Assembly: GCA_030374805.1 (NCBI GenBank) | Contig: JARGSG010000053.1 | Coordinates: 186,001 to 250,000, forward strand | DNA: 64,000 nucleotides | Direction: 5' to 3' | From: Gracilaria gracilis | Taxonomy: Eukaryota > Rhodophyta > Florideophyceae > Gracilariales > Gracilariaceae | Shown here: positions 51,071 through 61,392 of the stretch, in pieces | How the letters are laid out: every line of letters begins with the position of its first letter | Numbering within the stretch: the first letter of the stretch is position 1 | Notes under the pieces: generated by a model | The model's input: the letters and a program-made list of their open reading frames with translations, nothing else | Told to the model about the DNA's origin: nothing | Databases searched by the model: none | Made by a program: the position numbers and the translations under genes

Positions 51071-52224
51071 CTATACTCGGCCGATTTCTCTTTGAACATG
51101 GACTTCCGCCTGCACAGAAAAGTATAGTCGAAGAGGCCCAAGCCAAAGGTCGAATTGACTTCCGCCGTGACGACCAAATTAAGGCTGTGCAGGAAATCTT
51201 CGATCTCGTTGCAGTAGATCCACCTATTGCAATGGTAAACCGCCTAATTTCGTCGTTCAACAAGGTATCTTCCTGGCGCCGTAAGAAATCGGAGGACTTG
51301 GTGACCTTTGTTGACCGCTTTCGAGGCCTTGCTTCACAACATCTCATGCATGCAGGTTTTGAGTCTTCGACTCATATTGGCGAAGTATTGGCTATTACTC
51401 TCATCAATAATGCAAATCTACCGGAGAATACGTTGCATAATGCTGTGCTGCAACTTCTCGCACAAGCCCAGTCCAGGGCTGCTCAAGGTCAGGTTTCCAT
51501 CGACCGCTCTCTTGTTCCCTTTGCCGTCGTCGACAAAGTAATTGAAGTCTCGGACGCACCGGTGCGTACGTTGGAAGACAGAGAGCTACCGGAGACCTAT
51601 GAACCGCTGAAGATGCTTTTCCAGGATTATCGCCGAGATATCAAACAGATATCGGACACTTTGGCTCTTCAAGGTCCATGTCTTCCTTATCGTAAAGGAG
51701 ACAGCAAGCCGGCGAATATTAAAGCAATTGCAAAGCCTTCGACCCCTCGATTTGTCTTACACCTTGAAGATGCTGTTTCTGTGTTATATTCGCTCTCCTT
51801 TGCAACGAAGCAGGCGTCTGGGGAAGTTTCTTGCACAGATGTCGAATCCATCGTGCAGCAAAGGATTCATAAAGCCCTGCTGTCATACGGAGTTCAGCCT
51901 CACGGTGAGAGGCCTTCTGGTGAACCAAAAACTTTCGACTCCAATAACAAGAGAGGAAGAAAGAGGAAGCATTCGTCTTCCGGGTCCTCCAACAAAAAGG
52001 ACGACAATGGCCCTGCATCTTCTGTAAAGCCTTTCGTGAAACGTGTTGGTTTTTGCTTCGACTGTGGTTCAAAAACCCACTACAGGAATTCCAAGCAATG
52101 CCCATATGACAGTGGGGAAACATTTCTGGAAAAGATGGTCCGCCTAGAGAAGGAGAGTTCGCAGAAAAGTAAGTCGAATGATTCTTTTTTTCGCAGAGGC
52201 TCCACAACTTCGAAAGACAGTTAA
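51071..52224 (+). CDS. gag: Element C Gag, 3' segment
   Basis: Continues Element C gag after the nested element: AILGRFLFEHGLPPAQKSIV, a helical capsid-like part (DQIKAVQEIFDLVAVDPPIA, SFNKVSSWRRKKSEDLVTFV), a basic Ser-rich linker (KRGRKRKHSSSGSS) and a zinc-knuckle-like end (CFDCGSKTHYRNSKQC, with C-C-H-C order). It ends at TAA 52,222. Pol follows in another frame that is open from about 52,203, so gag and pol overlap by a few codons, as in elements that use frameshifting. The longer open frame seen upstream (from 50,848) is LTR sequence of Element B, not gag. Confidence 0.8.
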
Positions 52225-53852
52225 GCCTGATTTCAAGGAGTGAAGCCCCAAATTCTGGGGACGACGGGAAAGACTTAAATCCGATCCTTGACCTCGGTTG
52301 CCCTCGAAACGTGGGTGGAGCGCAATCGGCGGCCAGGATAACATCGGCACTCGGAACCTCTTTCCAGCTTCGTCCCCTTGACTGCGAACCATTCTATCAC
52401 GGTTACGGAACAAACTGCGACGACGCCAGGCTTGTCTTTGCCATTTGGGACCTTCCCATAACGGATGCCAATGGGGTGCAGGCTTCTATACCGTTTTAAA
52501 TTGTAGACGGTGAAGAGCCGTTGCTGCTTGGCAACCATTTTCTTCACCAAGGAAACTTACTTGGCAAAGAAAATATGCTAGTTCTCCCGGACGGTACGGT
52601 ATCACTGTCGGAGCTAAAACTCTAAACATATCCCTCAAGGCTCCCCGGAGACCAGCCGGACACGATTCGGACAAGGCTCTTGGTTGTCCCAACCACAGTT
52701 GACTCGATTGTGTCCTACTTTGCTTCGTATCGCTGTCTACGTACTCGTGCTTCCACTGAACAACTCAAGAAGAAGTACGCTGACCACAAAATATGCCGCC
52801 GGTTTGCAACGAAACTTCATGGATGTTCACACATGCCCCTTGAAGACATGAAGGAAATATGCCGCCGGGCGAACGTGTTGACTGCAGTTCTACAACAGGC
52901 TTTCGAGGAAGTTTTGAAGAGGTGCACTACATGTGCGTCAACCGGTCGGCCCTCTTCCTCAAAGAAAGTTTCCTTCCGCCGACTCCTCGTGCCGTTCAAC
53001 AACCATGTGCAAATGGACTTCCTGTTCATCTCTGAAATGGATAACCTTCCTATCCTGCACATGGTTGACCTTTCCTCAGCATACTCCGTTACGGTTATGC
53101 TAGAGTCAAGGGAATTGGATGCCGCGAAATCTGCTTTCGAGCAACATTGGGTTAATATCCATGGCCCACCTGGGTCAGTATCGGGTGACCCAGAGTTCGA
53201 CAAGGACACGTTCAAGGAGTTTCTCAACGCACATTCCATATCTTTTGAGCCAAGGCCAGCTCGTCGGCACAACAAGATTGGTGTTGTGGAGTCTAAGAAC
53301 GCAGTTCTAAGGCTGATTGCCACCCGACTTCTCCAAGATGCGAACTTCTTCTCAGCAACACGCAGTTCGGAGTTTTCCTATACGGAAATTCTTTCCAGGG
53401 CCACATTTCTAAGCAATGTGATGTATGGCGGAATATTGATGAGTAGCTTTGAATTGGTTCGCGGATACACTCCAAGTTTGATGGGGCTCCCTCAATCCCC
53501 CGTCAGTGAAGAACTCGTCACTGCTTATCATGAACAGGCCGCTCGGCGGGCTATTCAGAAGTTGCTCACGACTCGAAGCCCTCATGTGCTACCTCGTTCG
53601 CAGCTTCCGAAACATACTACCGTATACTACTTCAAGAGAGGTCCAAAGTTTGGAACTTGGAAAGTTGGATACGTCCGAGAGGCACAAGAGCACTCCATCC
53701 TGCTTTCTTCCAACAAGCTCCATCAAGGACCGAGCATTCGTTCAGCGTACGAGGACTTCCGTCTTGTCCCGAAGTCCGCACTTCTATTGGAGCTAGACCA
53801 AATTAACTCCAGCTCACCCCTCTCTCACGGGATTGTCGGAGCTGAGGAATGA
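52203..53852 (+). pseudogene. pol: Element C protease and integrase
   Basis: Same frame as the RT part. Protease-like NPILDLGCPRNVGG near 52,265 (the usual DSGA reads DLGC) and LLLGNHFLH near 52,520. Stops interrupt at TAA 52,497-52,499 and TAA 52,623-52,625. Integrase follows from about 52,680: zinc-binding region with HGC…CTTC, then the catalytic core (HVQMDFLFI with the first Asp, GSVSGDPEFD with the second, HNKIGVVESKN with Glu) and FELVRGYTPSLMG. TGA 53,850-53,852 ends it, after which the RT part continues in frame. Nonsense mutations rather than separate genes are the likely reason for the breaks. Confidence 0.82.
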
Positions 53853-55670
53853 GATGCCATCCAAAACCCAGTGGACCCGCCAGCAGATCAGCACGATAAT
53901 ACTCCGCGCAAAAGTACGTTGGATTTCCTGTTGAACGACGAAGCTACCCTGTGGTCTCGACATCCCAACGTGCGATCCTTTTTCGCGGGCAAGAAACCCA
54001 CTATGGTGAATCACCCCTCTTGGGACATCGGATCCTCATATGACCCCCCTCATCCGGAAAAGAATATCGGCTCTACCTCAGTCGCGCCAGTACCTTTCGC
54101 TGTGCAGCTTCAGTCCTGCGAACAACAAATTCTCCAGCAGGCGCATCGAATTGTTGGAAAGAAGCACTTCTCTGAATTTCGTACTCAATTTCTTCCGCGT
54201 TGGATCGTCGACAAGGCCATTGAAAAGGAGAAAGCTGTGTACAAAGGGCGCTCTGAAGAAGTCCCGCGTTCCAAACTCCCGAGGTATGCGAACATCGTGA
54301 CATCACATCACTTCTTCCATATTAAAGATGATGGTGAACACGGTGCTCTTCGCTTGAAATGTCGCTTAGTCCCTCATGGGAATAGAGACAAGGAGAAGGA
54401 CGGCATTCGTAAGGACTCCTCCTCAGCCCAATTCCCGGTGATCCGGGTTGTCCTATCGATAACGGCTACACTCGGCCTTCCACTGGCCACCTTGGATATC
54501 AAAGGTGCGTACCTCCAGGGCGGTGAACTGAATAGGGGCATCTTCATGGTCCCACCAAAAGGTAGGGCCCCTCCTGGGTATGTCTGGAAACTCTTGGCCC
54601 CTACGTACGGCCTAGTTGAGTCCGGTGGCCTTTGGAAGCTCGCAGTCGAAAAATGGATGTTCGAGAAACATATCGAGCCAGTTCCAGGCCTCCCTCAACT
54701 ATTCGTAGTTAGAGGTGATGACCGCTCAATTCGAATCGTTTTGGCTAAGGTTGTAGACGACATGCTCCTTGCCGGTTCACAAGCTGATCTTGGCCACTTT
54801 CAGCAGCAAATTGCTCGGCGATTCACAGTTGGAAGATTTGACACCTCTTCGGAACTGATTTTCAACCGACTACGCATCGTTCGCCGTGAGAATGGCTCAA
54901 TCACACTGAACATGCATGAATATATGGATGGTATCAAAAAGCTTGAGATACCACGCCAGCGTAGGAAGTCATTCGATTCTCCCTGTACGGATACAGAACT
55001 TTCAGCCTTTCTGGGGCTCACTGGATCCTTGAACTTTCTTGGCCACGGGATTCTTCCACAAGCTTCCTTCGCAGCGAGTTATTTGCAGCAACGAACTGCA
55101 AAACTCCTTGTCTCTGACTTAATCTTAGCCAACCAAGTATTAGGTGAACTACAGTCCCTCACGCCACGGCTCCATTATTCGCGGCCCCAATCGCTCATCG
55201 ATACCCCGCGCTACCTGGCCTTCTCCGACGCCAGCCAAGATAAGGGTTCGTATGGCCAGTCTGGCTATGTATCTGGGTTGTTCATGACTGTGGGGGGAGG
55301 AGCCGAATCGATATTCCACGTTTTGGACTGGTCTAGTTCTAAGCAAGCTCGTGTCTCATTCAGCTCGATTGGGGCAGAGATACTAGCTGCTGCTCTCTCA
55401 GCCGATCGTGGTTCTCTAATTTCATCTCGCATCAAGTACGTTTACGCATCTCCGGTTGATTTACCGTTCGTATTGACGGTGGATTCCGATGCATTGTATT
55501 CAACAATCACAACCCTCCATGAAGGCAAGGATTATCGTCTCCGCCCTACAGTCGCCCGTCTTCGCGATTCGTTTGATACCGCAGAAATTTCGGTCCTCCA
55601 ATGGATACCAGGGGTGAAAAACCTTGCCGATGCCTTGACAAAAAGGAACTTGGTGATCTTTCGTCGCTAG
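53853..55670 (+). CDS. pol: Element C reverse transcriptase and RNase H (Copia)
   Basis: Open from the TGA at 53,850 to TAG 55,670, about 605 codons. Reverse transcriptase core: LKCRLVPHGNRDKEKDG, ITATLGLPLATLDIKGAYLQ, FMVPPKGRAPPGYVWKLL, YGLVESGGLWK, and the catalytic VVDDMLLAG (usual Copia YVDDM with Val for Tyr). RNase H: LAFSDASQDKGSYGQSGYVS, IGAEILAAAL, LTVDSDALY, ending ADALTKR as in most Copia elements. Apart from the upstream stops this part is undamaged. Confidence 0.88.
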   Translation, partial: DAIQNPVDPPADQHDNTPRKSTLDFLLNDEATLWSRHPNVRSFFAGKKPTMVNHPSWDIGSSYDPPHPEKNIGSTSVAPVPFAVQLQSCEQQILQQAHRIVGKKHFSEFRTQFLPRWIVDKAIEKEKAVYKGRSEEVPRSKLPRYANIVTSHHFFHIKDDGEHGALRLKCRLVPHGNRDKEKDGIRKDSSSAQFPVIRVVLSITATLGLPLATLDIKGAYLQGGELNRGIFMVPPKGRAPPGYVWKLLAPTYGLVESGGLWKLAVEKWMFEKHIEPVPGLPQLFVVRGDDRSIRIVLAKVVDDMLLAGSQADLGHFQQQIARRFTVGRFDTSSELIFNRLRIVRRENGSITLNMHEYMDGIKKLEIPRQRRKSFDSPCTDTELSAFLGLTGSLNFLGHGILPQASFAASYLQQRTAKLLVSDLILANQVLGELQSLTPRLHYSRPQSLIDTPRYLAFSDASQDKGSYGQSGYVSGLFMTVGGGAESIFHVLDWSSSKQARVSFSSIGAEILAAALSADRGSLISSRIKYVYASPVDLPFVLTVDSDALYSTITTLHEGKDYRLRPTVARLRDSFDTAEISVLQWIPGVKNLADALTKRNLVIFRR

Positions 55671-55738
55671 AACAAAGTTATGATGACCGGAATACTGAGC
55701 GACGGTATTCTCCGGGAGGCTAAAAGAGTTACCAACAA

Positions 55739-57268
55739 TTAAGACGTTTTCGCTTTCCTGTACCAAACGAGTCTTCGAAGTTCCATCAATCTAAGATCTT
55801 CACATGCACCACCGAAACAACTCAGAATTGAGTCGTAAGAAAGAACCATGGGGCATGGCTCAACAGCGTCAAGTACTTGGGATTTGAAGGCATCAACGCA
55901 GATCACATGGTCGAAATTTCTCGCACGTAACCTCAGTATATAAACTCCCTCAGTTTGCTGAGCGATCCATTTCAGAGAGTTCCTGTGTGTTCCGGTGAGC
56001 TTAACGTAATTCAATTTCAGCGCTCCAGCTTTGAACTGCAACCACCTGCTTGCGTCTGTCAAGTTCGTCAATCCTGGCAATTCTGCGGACAGAAGTGTAT
56101 GTTTGGTATATCGCCCCCCGGTGATACGTTCTGCGGCATTGATTACAGATGCTTGAACGCAGAATTGATCTGTGTTGCACACCAGCATGTGCTCGGCTGG
56201 TAACCTGTGTCTTCTTGTTTCTGGATAATGCGGTCGGCTACCGGGACATGATACTCGAACCGGTTTTCTGGGATGGTTAAGGCAATACCGGTTTAAGGCG
56301 TCGATTGCGGAGACGGTGTCTCATGGAATCAACGAAATCCGGTTACCCACCCGGTGCACATCGCAGTATAATCGCCCTTGCCAGATATCCTGGTGCATCA
56401 GGGCGGCTGCCAAACCCGGACCGGAGATGCTATTGAGAGCCACTCTGCTCCAGCCCCAATGGGGCTCGTCATGATTTCGCGCGTAATACGCTGGTCCGGT
56501 ATACTGTCGAACTCCCTTGTGACCGGGCAGTAGACAATCCTTGTCCACAAAGATTAAGTCATCGACCGACCACACATTTCCACCCTCTTCTTCTTCGTAC
56601 AGCCCATACCGCCTAGCCACTTGGTCTATGAGCTCAACTCCGGGCCTCCTCTGGCACCAGCTGAAGAGTACTCTACCGATTAACCTCAAGCATCTCTCTG
56701 CCGAGAACTCCCGCTGTCCAGCTGATTGTTGTTCTACGCAGTACACTTGACAATCATCGTTTGTGTCGCGCGTGATACTGACAACATTTTCGAAAGTCCA
56801 CTGTGGTCTGTAGGCCTGCTTATGGTCGCTAGGGACATCTGTGCTCGAATCGCTGCGCGGCACATGGCCATTTTCAACGATGAAAAACCGCGTTCGTCGC
56901 CGTCGCGTTGGATATCTATGAGTTTTCTCTCGGCAAGGATCGGCGGTCTGTTTGATGGCCGTGCACTGTGTCGGTGATTGCTGTTCTTTTCCACTCACAC
57001 TTCCTTCAGATCCCGTCTTCTCGGCGAGGCGCACCAAACGCCTCCTTTTCACACTTCTCATATCCATGCTCCTTCCTTCTTGTCGCCTTATTATCGTTTG
57101 ATGCCCACGCCATGGACCTTCGATGGCCGCAGCTACCCGTCGTTTTCCTTGTTCCTGCATAGCGGCCGGGAGTGCCCTGACACTACATCCCGGTGGCGAG
57201 GTCGCGCTGAGTTTCAGATCTAGTGAAGAGGTACTGTCTCCCCTCGCCGCGTTCGAAAGGTTGTCCAT
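55739..57268 (-). CDS. Antisense accessory gene of Element C: chromo-like plus cysteine-peptidase-like protein
   Basis: One minus-strand frame of 510 codons from ATG 57,268 to 55,739, broken once by TGA at 56,321-56,323 (…RISLIP, stop, DTVSAIDALN). Basic N-terminus to about 120 (SVKRRRLVRL, RYPTRRRRTR). About 150-200: WTFENVVSITRDTNDDCQVY, then CVEQQ, chromodomain-like. A conserved-looking block with PAYYARNHDEPHWGWSRVAL follows. The C-terminal part has DQFCVQASVINAA and, 80 residues on, NFDHVICVD, the Cys and His/Asp arrangement of papain-fold peptidases. It lies between RNase H and the 3' LTR, convergent with pol (68 bp apart). The TGA may be CGA mutated. Function inferred: possibly processing or deubiquitinase-like action and chromatin targeting. 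Confidence 0.6.
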
Positions 57269-57841
57269 GAACGAGGTTTCGTGTAGTAGCCTCGAACGAC
57301 CCCCAGACGCGATTAACGTAACCGCGTGGGGAAGCCAGGAAGCGGCTGTACCGCGACCTGCTTTCCGCTGCTGAGGGTCTGCGTTGAAGACACCGGTTAC
57401 AGTTCGAAATCGTGGATCGCCGCCGGTCGCTCTGGTTTTGTACCACCGCTAGAAGTTTTGGTGCTGTTTTGACTACCGGCCCCAACGCGCCGTGCCGGCT
57501 GTTCTATCTGGCCGTTTCAGTTATTCGGTTTCGTTTGCGCTGTCTGGGGGAATAATCGATACCCTCCCCACGCTTTATGCCTTCTTTGGCACATAACGAT
57601 CAGTTCTACGTTTGCTCTTGTTTACGGTTTTGGGGGTATGATGCGAAGAGCGGTTTACTCGCTTACGGCCGTCGTGGAAGCCCCATCGTTAGGTCGCGTT
57701 TCACCTCCTGCCTGTTTGGCGTTCCTGTTTCATCCTCCGGTTGTTTGGCGCTCTACTTTTTACAGCAGGACACTATCGCTCTCCTACAGTTTGGCTGTCT
57801 CGCTCCTTGGTACACTGCGACGAAGGCGTACCGTCTGGAGC
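57269..57841. other. Element C, region between antisense gene and 3' LTR
   Basis: No accepted gene. It should contain the promoter of the antisense gene. Confidence 0.4.
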
Positions 57842-57853
57842 GAGTGGGGGCAG
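57842..57853 (+). other. Polypurine tract of Element C
   Basis: GAGTGGGGGCAG directly before the 3' LTR. Confidence 0.65.
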
Positions 57854-58141
57854 TGTGCTTTGCGCTATCGTCTCGCCCGTGTCCAGCGCAAGCGCTTCTC
57901 TCGTTAGCCGCGCTGCTGCCGTCGCTCGCGGGCAGCTCGGGCGACGGAGAGATCGCTGCGCTGCGTGGACAGAGACGGAGAGGCCTTAATAAACGAAAGC
58001 CCACCTGGACTCTCGAAGAGGGGAGAGGCCAGACGGGAGGGATCACTTTTGTCCCTGAACTCGCCCGAACAGCGACAGCGTCGACGTCTGTACTCCTCTG
58101 CGCACGCGTCTCCCATACTCCTTCAAGACTTCCATACCATA
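57854..58141 (+). repeat. 3' LTR of Element C
   Basis: 288 bp, near-identical to 45,199-45,486. Followed by target duplication CCCAC (58,142-58,146). Confidence 0.9.
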
Positions 58142-58209
58142 CCCACAGATTCTCCGAATCAATTTCAACACCCAAGAATGCAAGTCCTATCCTCGTATGG
58201 CGAGCTGGC

Positions 58210-58402
58210 TGTTAATACCGGAGCGCCTCATGCAAGGCAGAAGCGCCACATGTGGCCACGTATGCGTGGCACGTGTGTACCGTGCTCCGTAGACTGCGCA
58301 GTAACGAATAAATTGCACTGCACTCGGCCGGCAACGTTATCCCGCCGACGAAGGGGCAGCGAGCATTCCTGTCGTTCTGGTTGTCCTACCGCGCTCGCTA
58401 CA
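58210..58402 (+). repeat. 5' LTR of Element D
   Basis: 193 bp; contains AATAAA (ACGAATAAATTG) as likely polyadenylation signal. TGTT…TACA ends. Confidence 0.92.
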
Positions 58403-59782
58403 TGGTAGCATCGTCTGGGGCGCGCTGCCCCGGGCCGCCATCGTCTGCGCACATTTTTCCTCCCCTCTTTCCGCGTGCTGCCGCGTTTCTACCGCGCGCA
58501 CGCTTAACTACTCAGGCTTTCAACTTTGGCGGGTTGCGCGTTGCGGATGCTAAGGCTCGCCTGCCCGAACGTATGTTGTGGCTAAGGCTTTGCGCGCGCA
58601 ATCTACTGTGCACAATTATCTTAGTGATAGGCTCACAGATCTATAGACTCTGTTACGGCTCGGAAAGATGATTGAACTCGGACAGGATAAGGGCACTTCA
58701 CCTTGTTTTTCTCTCTACTGTTGACCTCTACACAGAATATTAATTCCAATCAACTACATATCATGGTTATGATTTTCTTTAGGTTCGTAAAAGTCTCTCT
58801 TTCGGATGCAAATAAGCGAGCACTTTGCTTCGTTTTGTTCGTTTCCGCTCGTGCGAAACCAAACCGCATCATCAAACTCTACACTTTTCTTTCTACGCTT
58901 TGTTGCGTGTCTTTTCTCCAGCACATGGATGCACATCAACTCTGCGCAAATAATCTGCCCCAAAAGTTTGCAATATACTTCCTTCTGGCTCATGGCACCA
59001 AAATTATCCCGTACTGAATGCGCTACACTCTGCTTGGTCTTGTGCAACTGAATGGCACTCAGACCTACTCTTATTGCCCGAACGACCTTAAGTGCGTCAT
59101 GATGTCGAAGTGTCGTCATATTCGTCTCTTGTAAGGAGTCTTTTCTCCAACATGGAGCCCTCATACAAGCTTCTCTATATGAGAACCGCTCAATACAATT
59201 TAAACTCTTTCGGTTTTCGTGTATTTTCTTTCTTGCACAACCTTTTTCCCCTCTTTCGCAATCGAAATCACTGTCGCCTGGACTTTCCAAGCGGCGTCTC
59301 ACAAACACTGCATTTGATCCCTCACATTCTGGGCACTTCTTTCTCCCCTGACGACACCTTTCTTGTTTCGGAAGAATCCTAACATCCGGAACTGGATTTC
59401 GTTTATCCGAAACTTCGTAACATCTTCGACATCCGCATTTTGTCGCTGAAGGTTGAATGTCGTCCTGCCTCTGCTCGTGGCTAAAAATCGCTGCAAGTAC
59501 CGATTATTGTCAGGAGTGAAGTACCTACCGCTACGCGGTCGTGGGAATATCCTCCGAAGGTCGGATCGTTGTGGTGCGGGGTTAGCTGCTTTATTGCGGG
59601 GACCCGCCTTACATCGATCGCCCAGCTCCCTGGGTTGGGCTAGGGTCACCTTACGTTTTACACCAGAAGAAGAAGAAGAAGAAGAAGATTGCGGATCCCT
59701 TTCCCGCTCAAGTAGGTTGCATTTTCTTGCGGATCTCTTTCCCGCCTAAGCAGGTCGATTGTACTTTCCCCGTTCGCTTAAG
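58403..59782. other. Leader of Element D, with an antisense frame
   Basis: An unusually long leader of 1.4 kb. A minus-strand frame of 184 codons (59,308-58,754) reads MFVRRRLESPGDSDFDCERG and further Lys/Arg/Cys-rich sequence; I do not recognise it, and it is either chance or an accessory gene. Near the 3' end are an (AGA)8 run (59,665-59,688) and two copies of a block of about 35 bp starting TTGCGGATC (59,689-59,760). Confidence 0.5.
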
Positions 59783-61392
59783 ATGTCAAGTTCTAAAGAA
59801 GGCATCCTTGGCAAGCTTCCAAAGCTCAAGGTACCAACTGACTACATCTTGTGACGCCGCCGTCTACTCGCGTATCTTCGTCGCGACGACGCATTCCTGA
59901 CTGGCTTGACTCCCCGCCCCGAGGGATTCAACGTGAACAACCGGACACACAGATCCTGGTTTGAGAAGTAGGTCAAAGCCAAGAGCACTATCCCATTGTG
60001 CCTTGTGACTCCCCTCTTGCACTCGTCCGAACATTTGTGGACGATGACGAAAAGTCTGCCAAAGAGTTATGGGACGAGCTTAAGCGTGTATATACCACTT
60101 CGAACACGCTAGCCATCCAAAACATTCGTCACAAGTTGGACACCCAAATGTACAAAGACAATGATGACTGGAACAAACATGTCTCGAAGTTCTTGGAAAT
60201 TGTTGGAGAACTGGCCACGTACGACAAGGAACTTGCGGATAAGAAGAAGGTTTCAAAGCTCATCCGAAGCCTTCCCAATTCCTTCGCCCTTCTGGCCATG
60301 ATGTCAAACCTTACCGACATTGGATTCGATTCTATTGTCAACGCAGTCGAAGCAGAAGTCGCTCGGCGCAAGAATCCGAACAAACTTCAGCAAACCCAGT
60401 CCACTACAACGCCAACATCGACACAACCCAAAGCAAACCTGGCAAACAAAGGTGGACGCCGACGACTCCATCGTAATAATAATAAGTTCTCAATGGTAAA
60501 AGGCCGCAACGATGACAACTGCTATTACTGTGGACGTCGTGGACATTATGCGAGGGATTGTTACAAACGCAAACGCGACCAGTCGGACAACAATCAACGT
60601 GAGAACTCCCGCTCTGACCGTCGACAGCAGACCCGCTCAAACGGTGGCTCTCATCGATCGCAACGCGATCAAGATGAAAACCGAAGTGGACAGCGGCAGT
60701 CTAACTGGAAGTCTCGCTTTGCACCAAAGGGGGATGATGATGGAAACCGAAACTCTTACCCCAGATCCTATGTGGTGCAAAGAAATGACGATCCTCTTCC
60801 CTCACCTCCGTTCAACTGTAACATGGCGAAGTATAAGAGTAATGTCGCACTCTTATCTCAAACCAAGGTGGAATCTGCCTACATCGACTCGGGAGCCACA
60901 CATCATTTTTTCCATTCGCGCAAATCATTCATCCGATACGAGCGCATTGACATTGAAACTGTCCAGGCTGCTTCTGGCACATCTCGCCTTGTCGGAAAGG
61001 GTCACGTCTGGATCCCTCTCAATAGTGGAACTGTCGTTGAAGCCTATCACGCTCCTGCGTTTCAATCGAACATTCTCTCAGTGGGAGTACTAAGTGTGGA
61101 CTTCATGGTGGTTTTCACCTCCACAATCTGCCCCTTCAACGGATGTTTTATCATGGATCCCAAACGAAACTCACATATCATTTGGGAAACAGAAATCCAC
61201 CACGGTTTACACATCATGAACCTCCGGGAGGACAACAAACAGGTCATGGTGGTCAATGCCAGTAATAACAAACAAGAACTGGCTTTGGAATGGCATGGCA
61301 AACTGGTCATTTGCACCCAAGCAGGTATCAGAATCTCGCCAAATCCTTCGAGTCCGTTCCCTACTTTCAACGCTCCATCCTGGATTCTTTAA
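59783..61392 (+). pseudogene. gag: Element D Gag and protease
   Basis: ATG 59,783 begins MSSSKEGILGKLPKLKVPTD, with TGA at 59,852-59,854 and TAG at 59,969-59,971, both where Trp is likely, and a frameshift near 59,985. From 59,998 the frame is open: a gag domain of the UBN2/retrotran_gag type (AKELWDELKRVYTTSNTLAI, LDTQMYKDNDDWNKHVSKFL), a CCHC zinc knuckle (CYYCGRRGHYARDC), an Arg/Gln/Asn-rich linker, and a protease-like AYIDSGATHHFF. It ends in the pre-integrase part (EWHGKL) where a frameshift moves on to the next frame. Confidence 0.85.

Larger units (their letters stand above)
45199..58141 (+). mobile_element. Element C: Ty1/Copia retrotransposon, split by Element B
   Basis: LTRs of 288 bp lie at 45,199-45,486 and 57,854-58,141 and differ at about four bases. 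Target duplication CCCAC at 45,194-45,198 and 58,142-58,146. The LTR begins TG but ends TA. Order gag, protease, integrase, reverse transcriptase/RNase H is that of Copia. A 5.4-kb Gypsy element (B) lies in gag. Without B the element is about 7.5 kb. It carries an antisense extra gene between RNase H and the 3' LTR. Three nonsense codons in pol and a TAA as second gag codon suggest it is no longer active. Confidence 0.9.
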
